Shown: in pieces, positions 41,886 through 49,512 of the stretch
Numbering within the stretch: position 1 is the first letter of the stretch
How the letters are laid out: each line of letters begins with the position of its first letter
Assembly (NCBI GenBank): GCA_035532475.1
Contig: DATKQY010000024.1
Coordinates: forward strand, 1 to 49,512
Direction: 5' to 3'
From: DATKQY01 sp035532475
GTDB lineage: Bacteria; Actinomycetota; Acidimicrobiia; Acidimicrobiales; Bog-793
DNA length: 49,512 bases
The notes under the pieces: model-generated
What the model saw: the letters and a program-made list of their open reading frames with translations, nothing else
What the model was told of the DNA's origin: nothing
The model's database searches: none
Translations under genes and position numbers: made by a program

Positions 41886-42458
41886 TCACGACGTAGCGGG
41901 GAGGTGGATCTCGGCCCGCCATCCTCTGATGGGACGAGGAACACTTAGCGCACCGACTGCCCGCAGTGCCCACGCGAGCACCTGCTCGTGGGGCTCGTCG
42001 GGAGGAACGCGTAAGACGAGACCTCGACGGGGGTGGTCCTGTTCGACGAGCCAGGTCTTCGGAATTGGGACGCCGAGCGCCTGCAGCTCGCCGGCGGCGC
42101 GATGGCCGGTGACGTGCGTGATGCCGAGGCTCGGCTGGTTGTGACCTCGTTGATCTGGGCTCCCGGGCACCCAGGTGCACATCGTGACGCCGGAACCGCC
42201 GCCACCGAACATCGTGAAGAACCCGAGCGAGGTCGGCTTCTCGTCATCGTCGGCGATCTTGGGTATCAGGTTGATCCATCCGTCTCCGGCGCCGGCCAAG
42301 CGTGTCATCCACCCAACGACCTGCGTGGGCTCGTCGACGCTGAATGCCACTCGCTCGGTCTGTCGCAGCTTGCGGGGCACGCGAGGAGTATCGCAGTCGG
42401 CGGTGCTCCAGAGCGCGGAATCCCCGCTGAGCCGCTCCAACCGCAGGCGATCCGGCAT
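41886..42458 (-). CDS. Protein of unknown function
   Basis: A 190-residue soluble protein (MPDRLRLERLSGDSALWSTA, with FGGGGSGVTMCTWVPG in the middle and LRVPPDEPHEQVLAWALRAV near the end). Good coding bias and a plausible start, but I recognise no family. Trp and Gly are frequent and there is no signal peptide. It lies 45 bases after the MgtA-type ATPase gene on the same strand, so it may be co-transcribed. The 220 bases between it and the DksA-like gene show nothing clear. Confidence 0.6.
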   Translation of the reverse strand: MPDRLRLERLSGDSALWSTADCDTPRVPRKLRQTERVAFSVDEPTQVVGWMTRLAGAGDGWINLIPKIADDDEKPTSLGFFTMFGGGGSGVTMCTWVPGSPDQRGHNQPSLGITHVTGHRAAGELQALGVPIPKTWLVEQDHPRRGLVLRVPPDEPHEQVLAWALRAVGALSVPRPIRGWRAEIHLPATS

Positions 42459-42503
42459 CGCTACGGGCTACCCCGGGTCAAGGGCACCGGGTGAAGCCCA
42501 GTG

Positions 42504-45239
42504 CTAGGGACGTTCGCGGGTCTCGGTGAGTCTTGGAGGCTCCTCGACGGCACCGATACCTGAGGCCGCGATGTCGGCTCGACGCGCTGTCGTCGACCTG
42601 TGGGCCGTGTGGCGGATGAAGCGGTATGCGCGGCGCCGGACGCGCCGCTCTAGCTGTTCGGCGGCGCTCAAGGCAGGCCGCGGACTCCGGGCGTGGGGGA
42701 TGCGGTAGAAGCGGGTCTTGGCCAGCTCGACCAGCACCAGGTAGACGACGACCATCCCGAACAGCAGTAGGAAGAAGGTCATCGGCAGTGGCCTGAAACC
42801 AAGGAGGTTTGCAAGCCCCGTGTACGGCAGGATCGCACCGACCAGGGCCGCCCCTGTCGGCACCGACAGCATCGCCAGGCTGGGCCGGCTCTTGAAGAAC
42901 GGGATCCGCCGGGTCCGGATCACGTAGACGACGAGGGTTTGAGTAGCGATCGACTCGACGAACCAACCGGTCCTGAACTCGGTGTGACCGGCGTGGAGCA
43001 GGGAGAGCATCACCCAGAAGGTGAGGAAGTCGAAGATCGAGCTGACGGGGCCGAAAACTGACATGAAGTGCCGGATGAACTTCATGTCCCACGCCGCCGG
43101 TCGGGCCAGCGCCTCGGGGTCGACCCGGTCGGTCGGGATGACCAGCTGTCCAGAGTTGTACAAGAGATTGTTGAGGAGGATCTGCGACGGCAGCATCGGC
43201 AGGAACGACAGAAACGCAGAGGCGCCGGCCGCACTGAACATGTTCCCGAAATTTGAGGACGTGGCCATCAGGACGTACTTCATGGTGTTGGCGAAGATGC
43301 GGCGCCCCTCCATGACACCTTCCGCCAGCACGCCGAGGTCCTTGTCGAGCAGCACCACGTCGGCGGCTTCCTTGGCCACGTCGGTTCCGGATTCCACCGA
43401 GATTCCGACATCGGCGTGGTGCAACGCCACCGCGTCGTTGACCCCGTCTCCCAGGAACGCCACGTCTTTTCCGGTGCCCCGCGCCACCTTGATGATTCGC
43501 GACTTCTGATCGGGGCTGATCCTGGCGAACACCGTTGTGGTCAGGATCGCCGCTTCGAGGTGCTCGTCGTCGAGCGACTCGACCTCGGCGCCGCTCAGGA
43601 CCCCCGCGCAGTCGACCCCGATCTCCGAGCACACCTTGGCTGCGACCAAGCCGTTGTCCCCCGTGATGATCTTGACCACCACCCCGAGCCGTTCGAGCTG
43701 GGCGATGGAGGTGCCAGCGTCGGGCTTTGGTCGGTCGGCGAACGTGAGGAAGCCCTCCAACGCCAACCCGTGCTCGTCCTCGGCGGTGAGCGCCTCCACG
43801 CCCTCGGCCGAGCGGGTGGCAATGGCAACCACTCGGGCCCCTTCGGAGAACAACGCCTCCAGCGCCGATCGAGCGTCGCCGAGGACGTTCAGACACCGGT
43901 CCAGTACCACCTCAGGGGCGCCCTTGGTGATCAAGAGCGGCTGGCCATCAGGGTCGTTTACCAACACCGAGGCCAACTGTCGCTCGTGGTCAAAGGGAAG
44001 GACGCCGAGCCTCTGGTAAGCGGCAGCCCTGTTGGCGATGCCCTCGCCCGCGGCCGCCCCGGGAGCCGACCACAGGGCCTGGTCCAACGCGTTCCCGCCG
44101 ACCGGTCCCCCGACGGTGACCGCCGCCTCGTTGCACACAAGCCCGAGCACGAGCGGACGATCGCTCTCCTGCCCGCTGGCGTCGAGTGACCGCTCGAAGG
44201 TGATCACCCCCTCGGTGATGGTGCCCGTCTTGTCGGTGAAAAGGATCTGGATGTTTCCCAGGTCCTCGATGGCGACCAGCCGCTTCACCAGTACCTTCTT
44301 CGCCGCGAGGGCTTTCGAGCCGGCGGAGAGGCTCACCGTCACGATCGCCGGCATCATCTCGGGCGCGATACCCACGGCGATGGCAAGCGAGAAGAGCAAG
44401 GCGTCGATGAGGGGCCGTGACAGCGCCACGTTGACGATGAAGATGAACGCCGTCAGCACGGCCGCCACGGCGAACAAGAAGCGCGAGAAGCGCGACAGGC
44501 CCACCTCGAAGGCGGTCTGGCTCTGTCTCTCGGCCAGTCCCGCAGCAATCTGGCCGAAGGCGGTGCGGGCCCCGGTCCGAACCACAACGCCGAGGGCCGA
44601 TCCCTGGTGGACGATCGTCCCCATGAAGGCGCATCCCGGCTGGTCCTGTGGCCGCTGGCCGGTGACCGGGGCGACCGACTTCGCCACCGGCATCGACTCG
44701 CCGGTCATCACGCCTTCGTCGCACTCCAGTTCGTCGACCTTCAGCAAGCGGAGGTCGGCTGGAATGAGCGCGCCGATCCGGAGTGACACCACGTCGCCGG
44801 GCACCAGGTTCGTCACCGGGACCCGGCTCTCCCGTCCGTCCCTCCGGACCTCGGCCTCCTGCCGGATCTTGGCGCGGAGTGAGGCCATCGCCACTTCGGC
44901 TCGGTACTCGTTGCAGAAGCCCAGTCCGACGCTGAGGGCGACGATCACCGCGATGATCAGTGCATTCGTCCCGCCACCGGTCAGCCCCGACACCAGCGCG
45001 GCGCCGAGCAGGAGGATCAGGATCGGGTTCCGGATCTGGCGGAACAGGACGGCAGTGGCACGCACGCGATGCGTGCCGAGCGCGTTCGGCCCGAACTCCC
45101 GTAACCGTTCTGCCGCGTCGCCGGACGAGAGGCCGTCCGTGCCACTTGCCAGGCGCGAGAGCACCTCCTCGGGGGGGAGGCCGGCGGCTGCAGCCAAGTC
45201 CAACTCCCCGAACGGGGCCCGAGCGTCCACGCTCACCAA
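42504..45239 (-). CDS. mgtA: P-type ATPase, magnesium-importing MgtA type
   Basis: A 911-residue P-type ATPase, full length for the P3B/MgtA group. Actuator motif VMTGESMPVAKS (TGES about 179-182), the intramembrane IAPEMMPAIVTVSLSAGSKA, and the phosphorylation loop KRLVAIEDLGNIQILFTDKTGT with D336, all close to MgtA rather than Ca2+ or K+ pumps; later GDGVNDAVALHHADVGISV. It imports Mg2+ driven by ATP. Mycobacterial dormancy also induces a P-type ATPase (CtpF), though of another subgroup. No Mg-sensing leader could be recognised upstream. Confidence 0.9.
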   Translation of the reverse strand: MVSVDARAPFGELDLAAAAGLPPEEVLSRLASGTDGLSSGDAAERLREFGPNALGTHRVRATAVLFRQIRNPILILLLGAALVSGLTGGGTNALIIAVIVALSVGLGFCNEYRAEVAMASLRAKIRQEAEVRRDGRESRVPVTNLVPGDVVSLRIGALIPADLRLLKVDELECDEGVMTGESMPVAKSVAPVTGQRPQDQPGCAFMGTIVHQGSALGVVVRTGARTAFGQIAAGLAERQSQTAFEVGLSRFSRFLFAVAAVLTAFIFIVNVALSRPLIDALLFSLAIAVGIAPEMMPAIVTVSLSAGSKALAAKKVLVKRLVAIEDLGNIQILFTDKTGTITEGVITFERSLDASGQESDRPLVLGLVCNEAAVTVGGPVGGNALDQALWSAPGAAAGEGIANRAAAYQRLGVLPFDHERQLASVLVNDPDGQPLLITKGAPEVVLDRCLNVLGDARSALEALFSEGARVVAIATRSAEGVEALTAEDEHGLALEGFLTFADRPKPDAGTSIAQLERLGVVVKIITGDNGLVAAKVCSEIGVDCAGVLSGAEVESLDDEHLEAAILTTTVFARISPDQKSRIIKVARGTGKDVAFLGDGVNDAVALHHADVGISVESGTDVAKEAADVVLLDKDLGVLAEGVMEGRRIFANTMKYVLMATSSNFGNMFSAAGASAFLSFLPMLPSQILLNNLLYNSGQLVIPTDRVDPEALARPAAWDMKFIRHFMSVFGPVSSIFDFLTFWVMLSLLHAGHTEFRTGWFVESIATQTLVVYVIRTRRIPFFKSRPSLAMLSVPTGAALVGAILPYTGLANLLGFRPLPMTFFLLLFGMVVVYLVLVELAKTRFYRIPHARSPRPALSAAEQLERRVRRRAYRFIRHTAHRSTTARRADIAASGIGAVEEPPRLTETRERP

Positions 45240-45867
45240 AGCAGCTTCACGGCTGGGGCATCAACGTCACTAGGGCCGTTGATCACATAGCTCCGGTTGG
45301 GAGCGGCGCCACCGGGGAACAACGGATCGGATGCCGTCCAGCTCTCCTGCCCCTTGCAGCAAGTAGTTGCAGCGCCATTCCTTCACCTTCTGACGAACGG
45401 TGAGCGACGACTGAGTAGGGCTCCGCCGGGCACGTCCCCGAACGCGCGCTGGCCGAGACCGAGATCGCGTCATACGGGCGCCGGTCATGGTCGGCGGCGA
45501 ACGGCGCATCGCACCGATCGTCGAGACCTCTTGGGCTGACTCATGCAATGACCGTCGGACCCGGCTCGCCCGTCGGTGGAGCCGGCTCCGAGGCCTTGAC
45601 GAAGCCGCGGTGCTCACGTTCGACGATCCGGTCAACTCCGACAGCACCGGTCTGCAGCTGAGCCGCCCTCGGAGTGTCGGTTCCGGGCATGCCAAGTCCC
45701 CGGGGAGATTGCGGACGTGGCGCTGGCGTGGGTTCCGAGCGCCCGACAGATATCGCCGATGAGCTGGGATGATGATGAAGTGCACCTCCAACGCGCGCTC
45801 GTGATGGGACCGCGATCCTGTTCTGGGGCACCCGTAATCCCGCTCTCCGATGGACTGCGGGCGTGCG
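45240..45867. other. 628-base interval without a supported gene
   Basis: Frames on both strands are broken or Arg-rich. Pieces such as VRQKVKEWRCNYLLQGAGEL (minus strand, around 45345-45405) look protein-like but have no start or family. Base composition is less GC-rich than the left part of the window, so this may be eroded accessory DNA. Confidence 0.4.
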
Positions 45868-46263
45868 TCAACTCGACAGCAACTGCTGAACTCGTTGGTG
45901 CGAGATTCCGAGGAGATCGGCCGCGTCGCGGCGGCTGAGGCCCATCTCGGCAAGGCGTCTTGCCGCCTCGATCGTCGCTTGCTGTGCCTTGGATCCAGCG
46001 CGTTCGGCGTCATGGCGCGCCTGGGACACCCTGCTTGCGAGGAGCGCGACGTCGCGCGGCAGCTCTGACGTGATGACGAGCTCCTCAGGTGAGCGATCAA
46101 GCCACGCGGCAAGCGCCTCTCGAATGCGCGCGTCCGCTTGGCGAATTGTGCGGCCGTAGGTATGACAGTTCTCAAGATCCTTGATATGGACGAGCCACAC
46201 GTTGTCTTCTGCGTCATGTTCGAATACAGCGACGAAGTTCTTCGCTCGCGTCACGGCAACCAT
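45868..46263 (-). CDS. HicB-like protein with C-terminal helix-turn-helix, no HicA partner
   Basis: A 131-residue protein. Residues about 8-55 (FVAVFEHDAEDNVWLVHIKD, then TYGRTIRQADARIREALAAW) match the partial RNase H fold of HicB antitoxins, and residues about 100-131 (ARRLAEMGLSRRDAADLLGI, then SHQRVQQLL) form a helix-turn-helix. HicB normally neutralises the HicA mRNA interferase and represses the operon. No HicA-like small protein is seen on either side, so this is an orphan or serves another role. The ATG follows GGAAAGGG. Confidence 0.7.
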   Translation of the reverse strand: MVAVTRAKNFVAVFEHDAEDNVWLVHIKDLENCHTYGRTIRQADARIREALAAWLDRSPEELVITSELPRDVALLASRVSQARHDAERAGSKAQQATIEAARRLAEMGLSRRDAADLLGISHQRVQQLLSS

Positions 46264-46369
46264 CCCTTTCCGAGGCAGGGCTCCAAGGATCGCTCGATCG
46301 CCCTGCGAGTTCCGGCTGGAAGATCCTCACCGCGGTGAACGGGCACGACCGTCTGACAGCCACCAGGAC

Positions 46370-46441
46370 AACGAAGGATGACGTGGGATCCTCGTTGCCG
46401 GATCTAACGAACGATGACGTGGGATCCTCGTTGCCGGATCT
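46370..46441. repeat. Two contiguous copies of a 36-base repeat
   Basis: Copy 1 (46370-46405) and copy 2 (46406-46441) differ only at the seventh base (G or C). Each contains GATGACGTGGGATCCTCGTT and then GCCGGATCT; a partial third match (GACGA) follows. There is no spacer, so this is a tandem duplication, not a CRISPR. It lies between the HicB-like gene and the palindrome before the PadR remnant. Confidence 0.9.
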
Positions 46442-46494
46442 GACGACAGCCAAGCCGCTGGACCACCCGCAGGACCTCCCGACCGGTCATGAGT

Positions 46495-46510
46495 GTCTAG
46501 TATACTAGAC
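46495..46510. promoter_or_regulatory. Perfect 16-bp palindrome, probable PadR operator
   Basis: GTCTAGTATACTAGAC (46495-46510) is fully self-complementary and AT-rich in a GC-rich setting. It is followed by TATAG and, 65 bases later, by the remaining part of a PadR-family regulator. PadR proteins usually bind AT-rich palindromes before their own gene, so this is probably the operator/promoter of the original gene. Confidence 0.65.
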
Positions 46511-46574
46511 GATATAGTCCGAGAGAACCGTCCCTTCCCCGGCGTCGGGGATAGTCGGGGGGTCCTTCGCTCGG

Positions 46575-46775
46575 GTGAAGCTGGGTCCAGGAACGCTGTA
46601 CGGCGCGCTCGCCAAGCTCGAAGAGTCCGGGCTCGTCGAGCCGCTTCCCGCCGAGGAGCGTCGTCACCCCTATCGGATCACCGCGGGCGGCCTCGAGGTG
46701 CTACGAGAGCGCCTCTCGGAATCGGAGCGCCTCGCCAAGTTCGGGCTCGCCCGAATCGCCGGAGCGGCACCGTGA
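46575..46775 (+). pseudogene. PadR-family regulator lacking its N-terminal part
   Basis: The frame reads VKLGPGTLYGALAKLEESGL and HPYRITAGGLEVLRERLSES, the recognition helix, wing and following helix of a PadR regulator. The usual first 40-50 residues (HGYEL region) are absent: in frame, only about 19 unrelated residues lie between GTG 46575 and a stop at 46515-46517. The operator palindrome upstream remains, so an internal deletion removed the N-terminus. Its stop overlaps the GTG of the membrane protein gene (GTGA), the usual PadR-target coupling. Confidence 0.75.
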
Positions 46776-47614
46776 AGCGTCGACGCCTCCTCCGGCTGCT
46801 GCTGGTCCTCTACCCGCGGTCTTGGCGCGAGCGTTACGCCGACGAGGTGGCAGACCTCACCGACGACCTCCTCGCAAGTGGAGAGACGAGTTTCCTGCGC
46901 GCCGCAGTGGGACTTGCGGCCTCTGGCCTCCGCGAGCGCCCCCGCGGTCCGCGTCGACGCCATCGCGCACTCCTCCTCTCGAGCGGTGCGCTCGTGATTC
47001 TTGCGGGCACGTTGATCGTGCTCGCGACCCAAGGGTGGAACAGAATGGGAGCTCCTTCGCCGACGAGAGGGACCGTGCCAAGATCGGCGTTCAACACGGG
47101 TCGGGTCGATATGAGCAAGATTCCCGACTACGTCGCGACTGCTGCCCTTCATGTCGGAAAGGCCGTAGTGGTCGGATACATCCCGAAGGGCTACCTGTTC
47201 TCGCCCGGAAGAGGTAGGAGCGCGCGCTTCGGTCAACGTGAGCCCGGTGGGGTAGCTCCCGTGTACGCCAGCAATCTCAAGACGCTGATCGGCCACGAGT
47301 ACCCGAGCATCGGGTTTGTTCCCATCTCGAACTCGCCTGCATCAATGCCGTGCGTCCCGATCACCGTCGCCGACGGCTCGACGACGAGCTCAGCACCGTG
47401 CTCATCCTCGTCCACCGTCCTGTCGAACGTGGTCGGAGCGTATACCCCGACCGGAGTCGCAAGGCTCTCGGCTCTCGGCTTCCCCGTCTACGCCGTCCCC
47501 GTGCATTCAAACAGCGTCGCGCCGGGGCACATCGTCTCGATGACCCCCGAGGCAGGTTCGGTGGCTTACGCCCGAGAGACTGTGACGGTCGACATCTCTG
47601 TGTCGGGCGGGTGA
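46772..47614 (+). CDS. Membrane protein with PASTA-like C-terminal domain, coupled to PadR
   Basis: A 280-residue protein. Its N-terminus, LLLVLYPRSWRERYADEVAD, is the motif commonly found in actinobacterial membrane proteins encoded after PadR regulators. One transmembrane segment lies at about 67-87. The extracellular part ends with a PASTA-like repeat (about 216-278): LSNVVGAYTPTGVARLSALG, then VAPGHIVSMTPEAGSVAYAR and VTVDISVSGG. PASTA domains bind peptidoglycan or muropeptides. GTG 46772 overlaps the PadR stop. With PadR truncated, the gene may be constitutive or unexpressed. Confidence 0.65.
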   Translation: MKRRRLLRLLLVLYPRSWRERYADEVADLTDDLLASGETSFLRAAVGLAASGLRERPRGPRRRHRALLLSSGALVILAGTLIVLATQGWNRMGAPSPTRGTVPRSAFNTGRVDMSKIPDYVATAALHVGKAVVVGYIPKGYLFSPGRGRSARFGQREPGGVAPVYASNLKTLIGHEYPSIGFVPISNSPASMPCVPITVADGSTTSSAPCSSSSTVLSNVVGAYTPTGVARLSALGFPVYAVPVHSNSVAPGHIVSMTPEAGSVAYARETVTVDISVSGG

Positions 47615-47631
47615 GGGGTCCCCCGCAGCGC

Positions 47632-47965
47632 CTAGCCGCACACCCGGCTTTCCATGACGCTCCCCGACCGCCGGTGGATTGACTTGTATTGCTGGTCGAC
47701 GTAGTAGAGCGAACCCATGCCGCTGACTGAGAGCTGTTCGAACGGGTACTCGCTGTTCGCGACCGCAGGATATGACTCGTGGGATGGACCTACCAGCGAT
47801 GGTGCTCAGCTGCCGTACCGGTGGCCCGGAAGGCGACACAACGCATAGGACGGCCGCCGTCAGTCGCGGCATCGCCGGCCCTGCGACTACGAGTAGCACC
47901 GCTCCACTGGCGGCGATTCGCGCCGCCCAGTCCTCGATGGACACGAGCAGAGCATTGCACCGCAA
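47632..47965 (-). pseudogene. Possible frameshifted small secreted protein
   Basis: On the minus strand a frame from 47965 has an N-terminal hydrophobic stretch (ARIAASGAVLLVVAGPAMPR). A second frame further on reads ESYPAVANSEYPFEQLSVSG, then MGSLYYVDQQYKSIHRRSG and ends VCG-stop at 47632. The second part is strongly protein-like and has no start of its own (an in-frame stop precedes it), so the two may be one gene broken by a frameshift near 47795. No family is recognised. Confidence 0.35.
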
Positions 47966-47973
47966 ATAGCACC

Positions 47974-48231
47974 TTACCGGGCGTTCTTCAGCTCAGAGTC
48001 GTGCTTTACCCGTACCACGACGTCACGATGCGTCACGCGGTCGCCGGGCCGCAAGGTTCGTCCGCGTCGCGTTTCGACTTCGTCGTTCACCAGTATCTCC
48101 CCCGAGGCCAGAGCGTGCTTTGCATCTGATCCTGATTGGACCAGGTTGACGAGCTTGAGAAGTTGACCGAGACGGATCGACTCGTCGCGGATCGGGACTT
48201 CCTGGATGCTCTCGGAACTGGAGTCGGTCAT
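47974..48231 (-). CDS. S4-domain RNA-binding protein (YbcJ/YaaA type)
   Basis: An 85-residue protein that is essentially one S4 domain: IRLGQLLKLVNLVQSGSDAK, then ASGEILVNDEVETRRGRTLR and PGDRVTHRDVVVRV, the classic alpha-L RNA-binding motif. Such small proteins bind structured RNA, often rRNA. ATG 48231 follows AGGAG at about 10 bases. It stands alone, divergent from the transposase gene. Confidence 0.9.
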   Translation of the reverse strand: MTDSSSESIQEVPIRDESIRLGQLLKLVNLVQSGSDAKHALASGEILVNDEVETRRGRTLRPGDRVTHRDVVVRVKHDSELKNAR

Positions 48232-48338
48232 AAACGGTAACTCCTAGGTTCTCACTCAGAGGTGCTGCGTCCCCGGCGATCGGGGGCGGTTCGCTAAGGG
48301 TCCACGCCTGATTAGTACGCGCGTAGTATCCTGGCTGT

Positions 48339-49512
48339 GTGGAGGTCACCGCCGAGGGGCTCGCGCGATTCTTCGAGGTGGTCCTGCCGCACCTGAACGA
48401 GATGCAACGTCGGGTCGTCGCCGGTGCCAGCGCAGAGATGCTCGGTCGTGGCGGCAAGTCGGCAGTGGCCGAGGCATCGGGCATGAGCCGCAACACCGTG
48501 ATCAAGGCCGAGCGCGAGGTGATAGCCGGGATCGAGCCTTCGAAACGTCTGCGCGCTCCCGGCGGTGGCGACAAGTCGCTCCTTGACGCCCAGCCCGGTC
48601 TGCTCGTGGCCCTCGACGAGCTCGTGAATCCCGAGACGCGGGGTAACCCGATGTCGAGGCTCCGCTGGACGTCCAAGTCCTCGACCAACCTCGCCGAGGA
48701 GCTCGTCGCTCAAGGCTTCAGCGTTTCACCTCGTTCGGTGCTTCGTCTGCTGCACCGGCTCGGCTACAGCCTGCAGGCCGACGCCAAGGTGACAGAGGGC
48801 CGCCAGCACCCCGACCGTGACGCCCAGTTCAACTACCTGAACGAGCAGGCGTCGTCGTTCATCGAGACCGACCAGCCGGTGATCAGCGTCGACACCAAGA
48901 AAAAGGAGCTGATCGGCAACTACGCCAACGGCGGGGCCGAGTGGGAGCCAGCCGGTGAACCGACTCGCACCGACGTGCACGACTTCGCTGATCCCGCCCT
49001 CGGCGAGTTCGCCAAGGCCATCCCGTATGGGATCTACGACCTCGCGAACAACGAAGGCTGGGTGAACGTCGGTGACGTGGCCGACACCGCGGAGTTCGCC
49101 GTCGAGTCGATCAGGCGCTGGTGGAACCAGATGGGCCGCGACCGCTTCCCGAACGCCTCCCGGCTGCTCATCACCGCCGATGCCGGTGGTTCGAACGGCT
49201 ACCGGGTCCGGGCCTTCAAGGTCGAGCTGGCCAAGCTCGCCGAAGAGACCGGCCTTTCAATCACCGTGTGTCACTACCCGCCTGGCACCTCGAAGTGGAA
49301 CCGCATCGAGCACCGCATGTTCAGCTTCATCACGATGAACTGGCGCGGCAAGCCGCTCACCTGCCTGCGCACGATCATCGAGCTGATCTCGTCGACCACG
49401 ACCGCCACGGGGCTCACCATCCAGGCTGGCTACGACCCGACCTGGTATCCGAAAGGCGTCAAGGTGACCGACGCCGCGCTTGCAGCCGTACCCCTCGCTC
49501 CGCACGACTTCC
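48339..49512 (+). mobile_element. ISAzo13-family transposase (runs off the window)
   Basis: GTG 48339 opens a frame that continues to the window edge (391 codons seen). The product matches ISAzo13/Rhodopirellula-type DDE transposases: N-terminal helix-turn-helix (SAVAEASGMSRNTVIKAERE), LRWTSKSSTNLAEELVAQGF, then the DDE residues in VISVDTKKKELIG (D185), LLITADAGGSNG (D281) and WNRIEHRMFSF (E324). All three acids are present, so the enzyme looks intact. The left terminal repeat is probably near 48297 (GGGTCCACGCC), but the right end lies outside, so this cannot be confirmed. Confidence 0.88.

Noticed and set aside
45270..46217. 315-codon minus-strand frame
   Set aside because: It is Ser/Arg-rich, overlaps the HicB-like gene in another frame and matches nothing recognisable.
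46370..46441. 36-base repeat as a CRISPR array
   Set aside because: Only two copies and no spacer between them; no cas genes in the window.

Overview
This is a very GC-rich (about 70%) actinobacterial chromosome segment with many GTG starts, short GTGA/ATGA gene overlaps and typical actinobacterial families (DUF1918, PadR with a coupled membrane gene, ECF sigma with a coupled membrane protein, mycobacterial-type baeRF and tandem-tail HPF proteins). I infer a deep-branching Actinomycetota, possibly Acidimicrobiia; no rRNA or marker gene in the window fixes this.

Layout. 0-3.5 kb: end of an unknown gene, an MFS exporter behind two DtxR/IdeR-like repeats, and a minus-strand trio (secreted protein, ECF sigma factor, membrane anti-sigma-like protein) joined by overlaps. 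3.5-8.9 kb: methyltransferase, PPK2 polyphosphate kinase, a small conserved-looking protein, PHP phosphoesterase, purF, and a small protein with its own promoter/palindrome. 9.1-11.8 kb: a compact restriction-modification-like cassette (m4C-type methyltransferase with a nuclease-like tail, a 42-codon gene, a putative endonuclease). 11.8-19.1 kb: secreted phosphoesterase, EAL-DICT protein, methyltransferase, SnoaL-like protein, DUF998 protein, a frameshifted LysR regulator and a divergent VOC protein.

19.3-30.8 kb is the most interesting part. A DUF1918 gene precedes an unusual single protein that joins a Mut7-C (PIN-like) RNase, an archaeo-eukaryotic primase-polymerase, a DnaG-type CHC2 zinc finger and a HIRAN domain. 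Convergent to it is a two-gene operon of an eRF1-like (baeRF) protein and a multi-domain ribosome hibernation factor (cold-shock-like, NTF2-like, HPF and two HPF tails). Then come an ABC exporter, an alpha/beta hydrolase, an HhH DNA-repair-like protein, a 14-TM MFS transporter and a Rip3-like site-2 protease with CBS domains. Several of these families belong to the hypoxia/dormancy (DosR) regulon of mycobacteria, and the complete cytochrome bd operon (cydABDC, 35.1-41.0 kb) fits a low-oxygen theme.

31-35 kb is a decayed insertion zone: a truncated ISL3-type transposase, tRNA-Phe and tRNA-Asp genes, a secreted phosphodiester-glycosidase-like protein, and broken pieces of a CitB-type response regulator and of a branched-chain amino-acid binding protein. 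After cydABDC come a DksA-like zinc-finger protein, an unrecognised protein and an MgtA-type P-type ATPase. The last 4 kb are again accessory: an orphan HicB-like protein, a 36-bp tandem repeat, a perfect 16-bp palindrome before a PadR gene that has lost its N-terminus, a PASTA-like membrane protein, a possible frameshifted secreted protein, an S4-domain protein, and an ISAzo13-type transposase that runs off the window.
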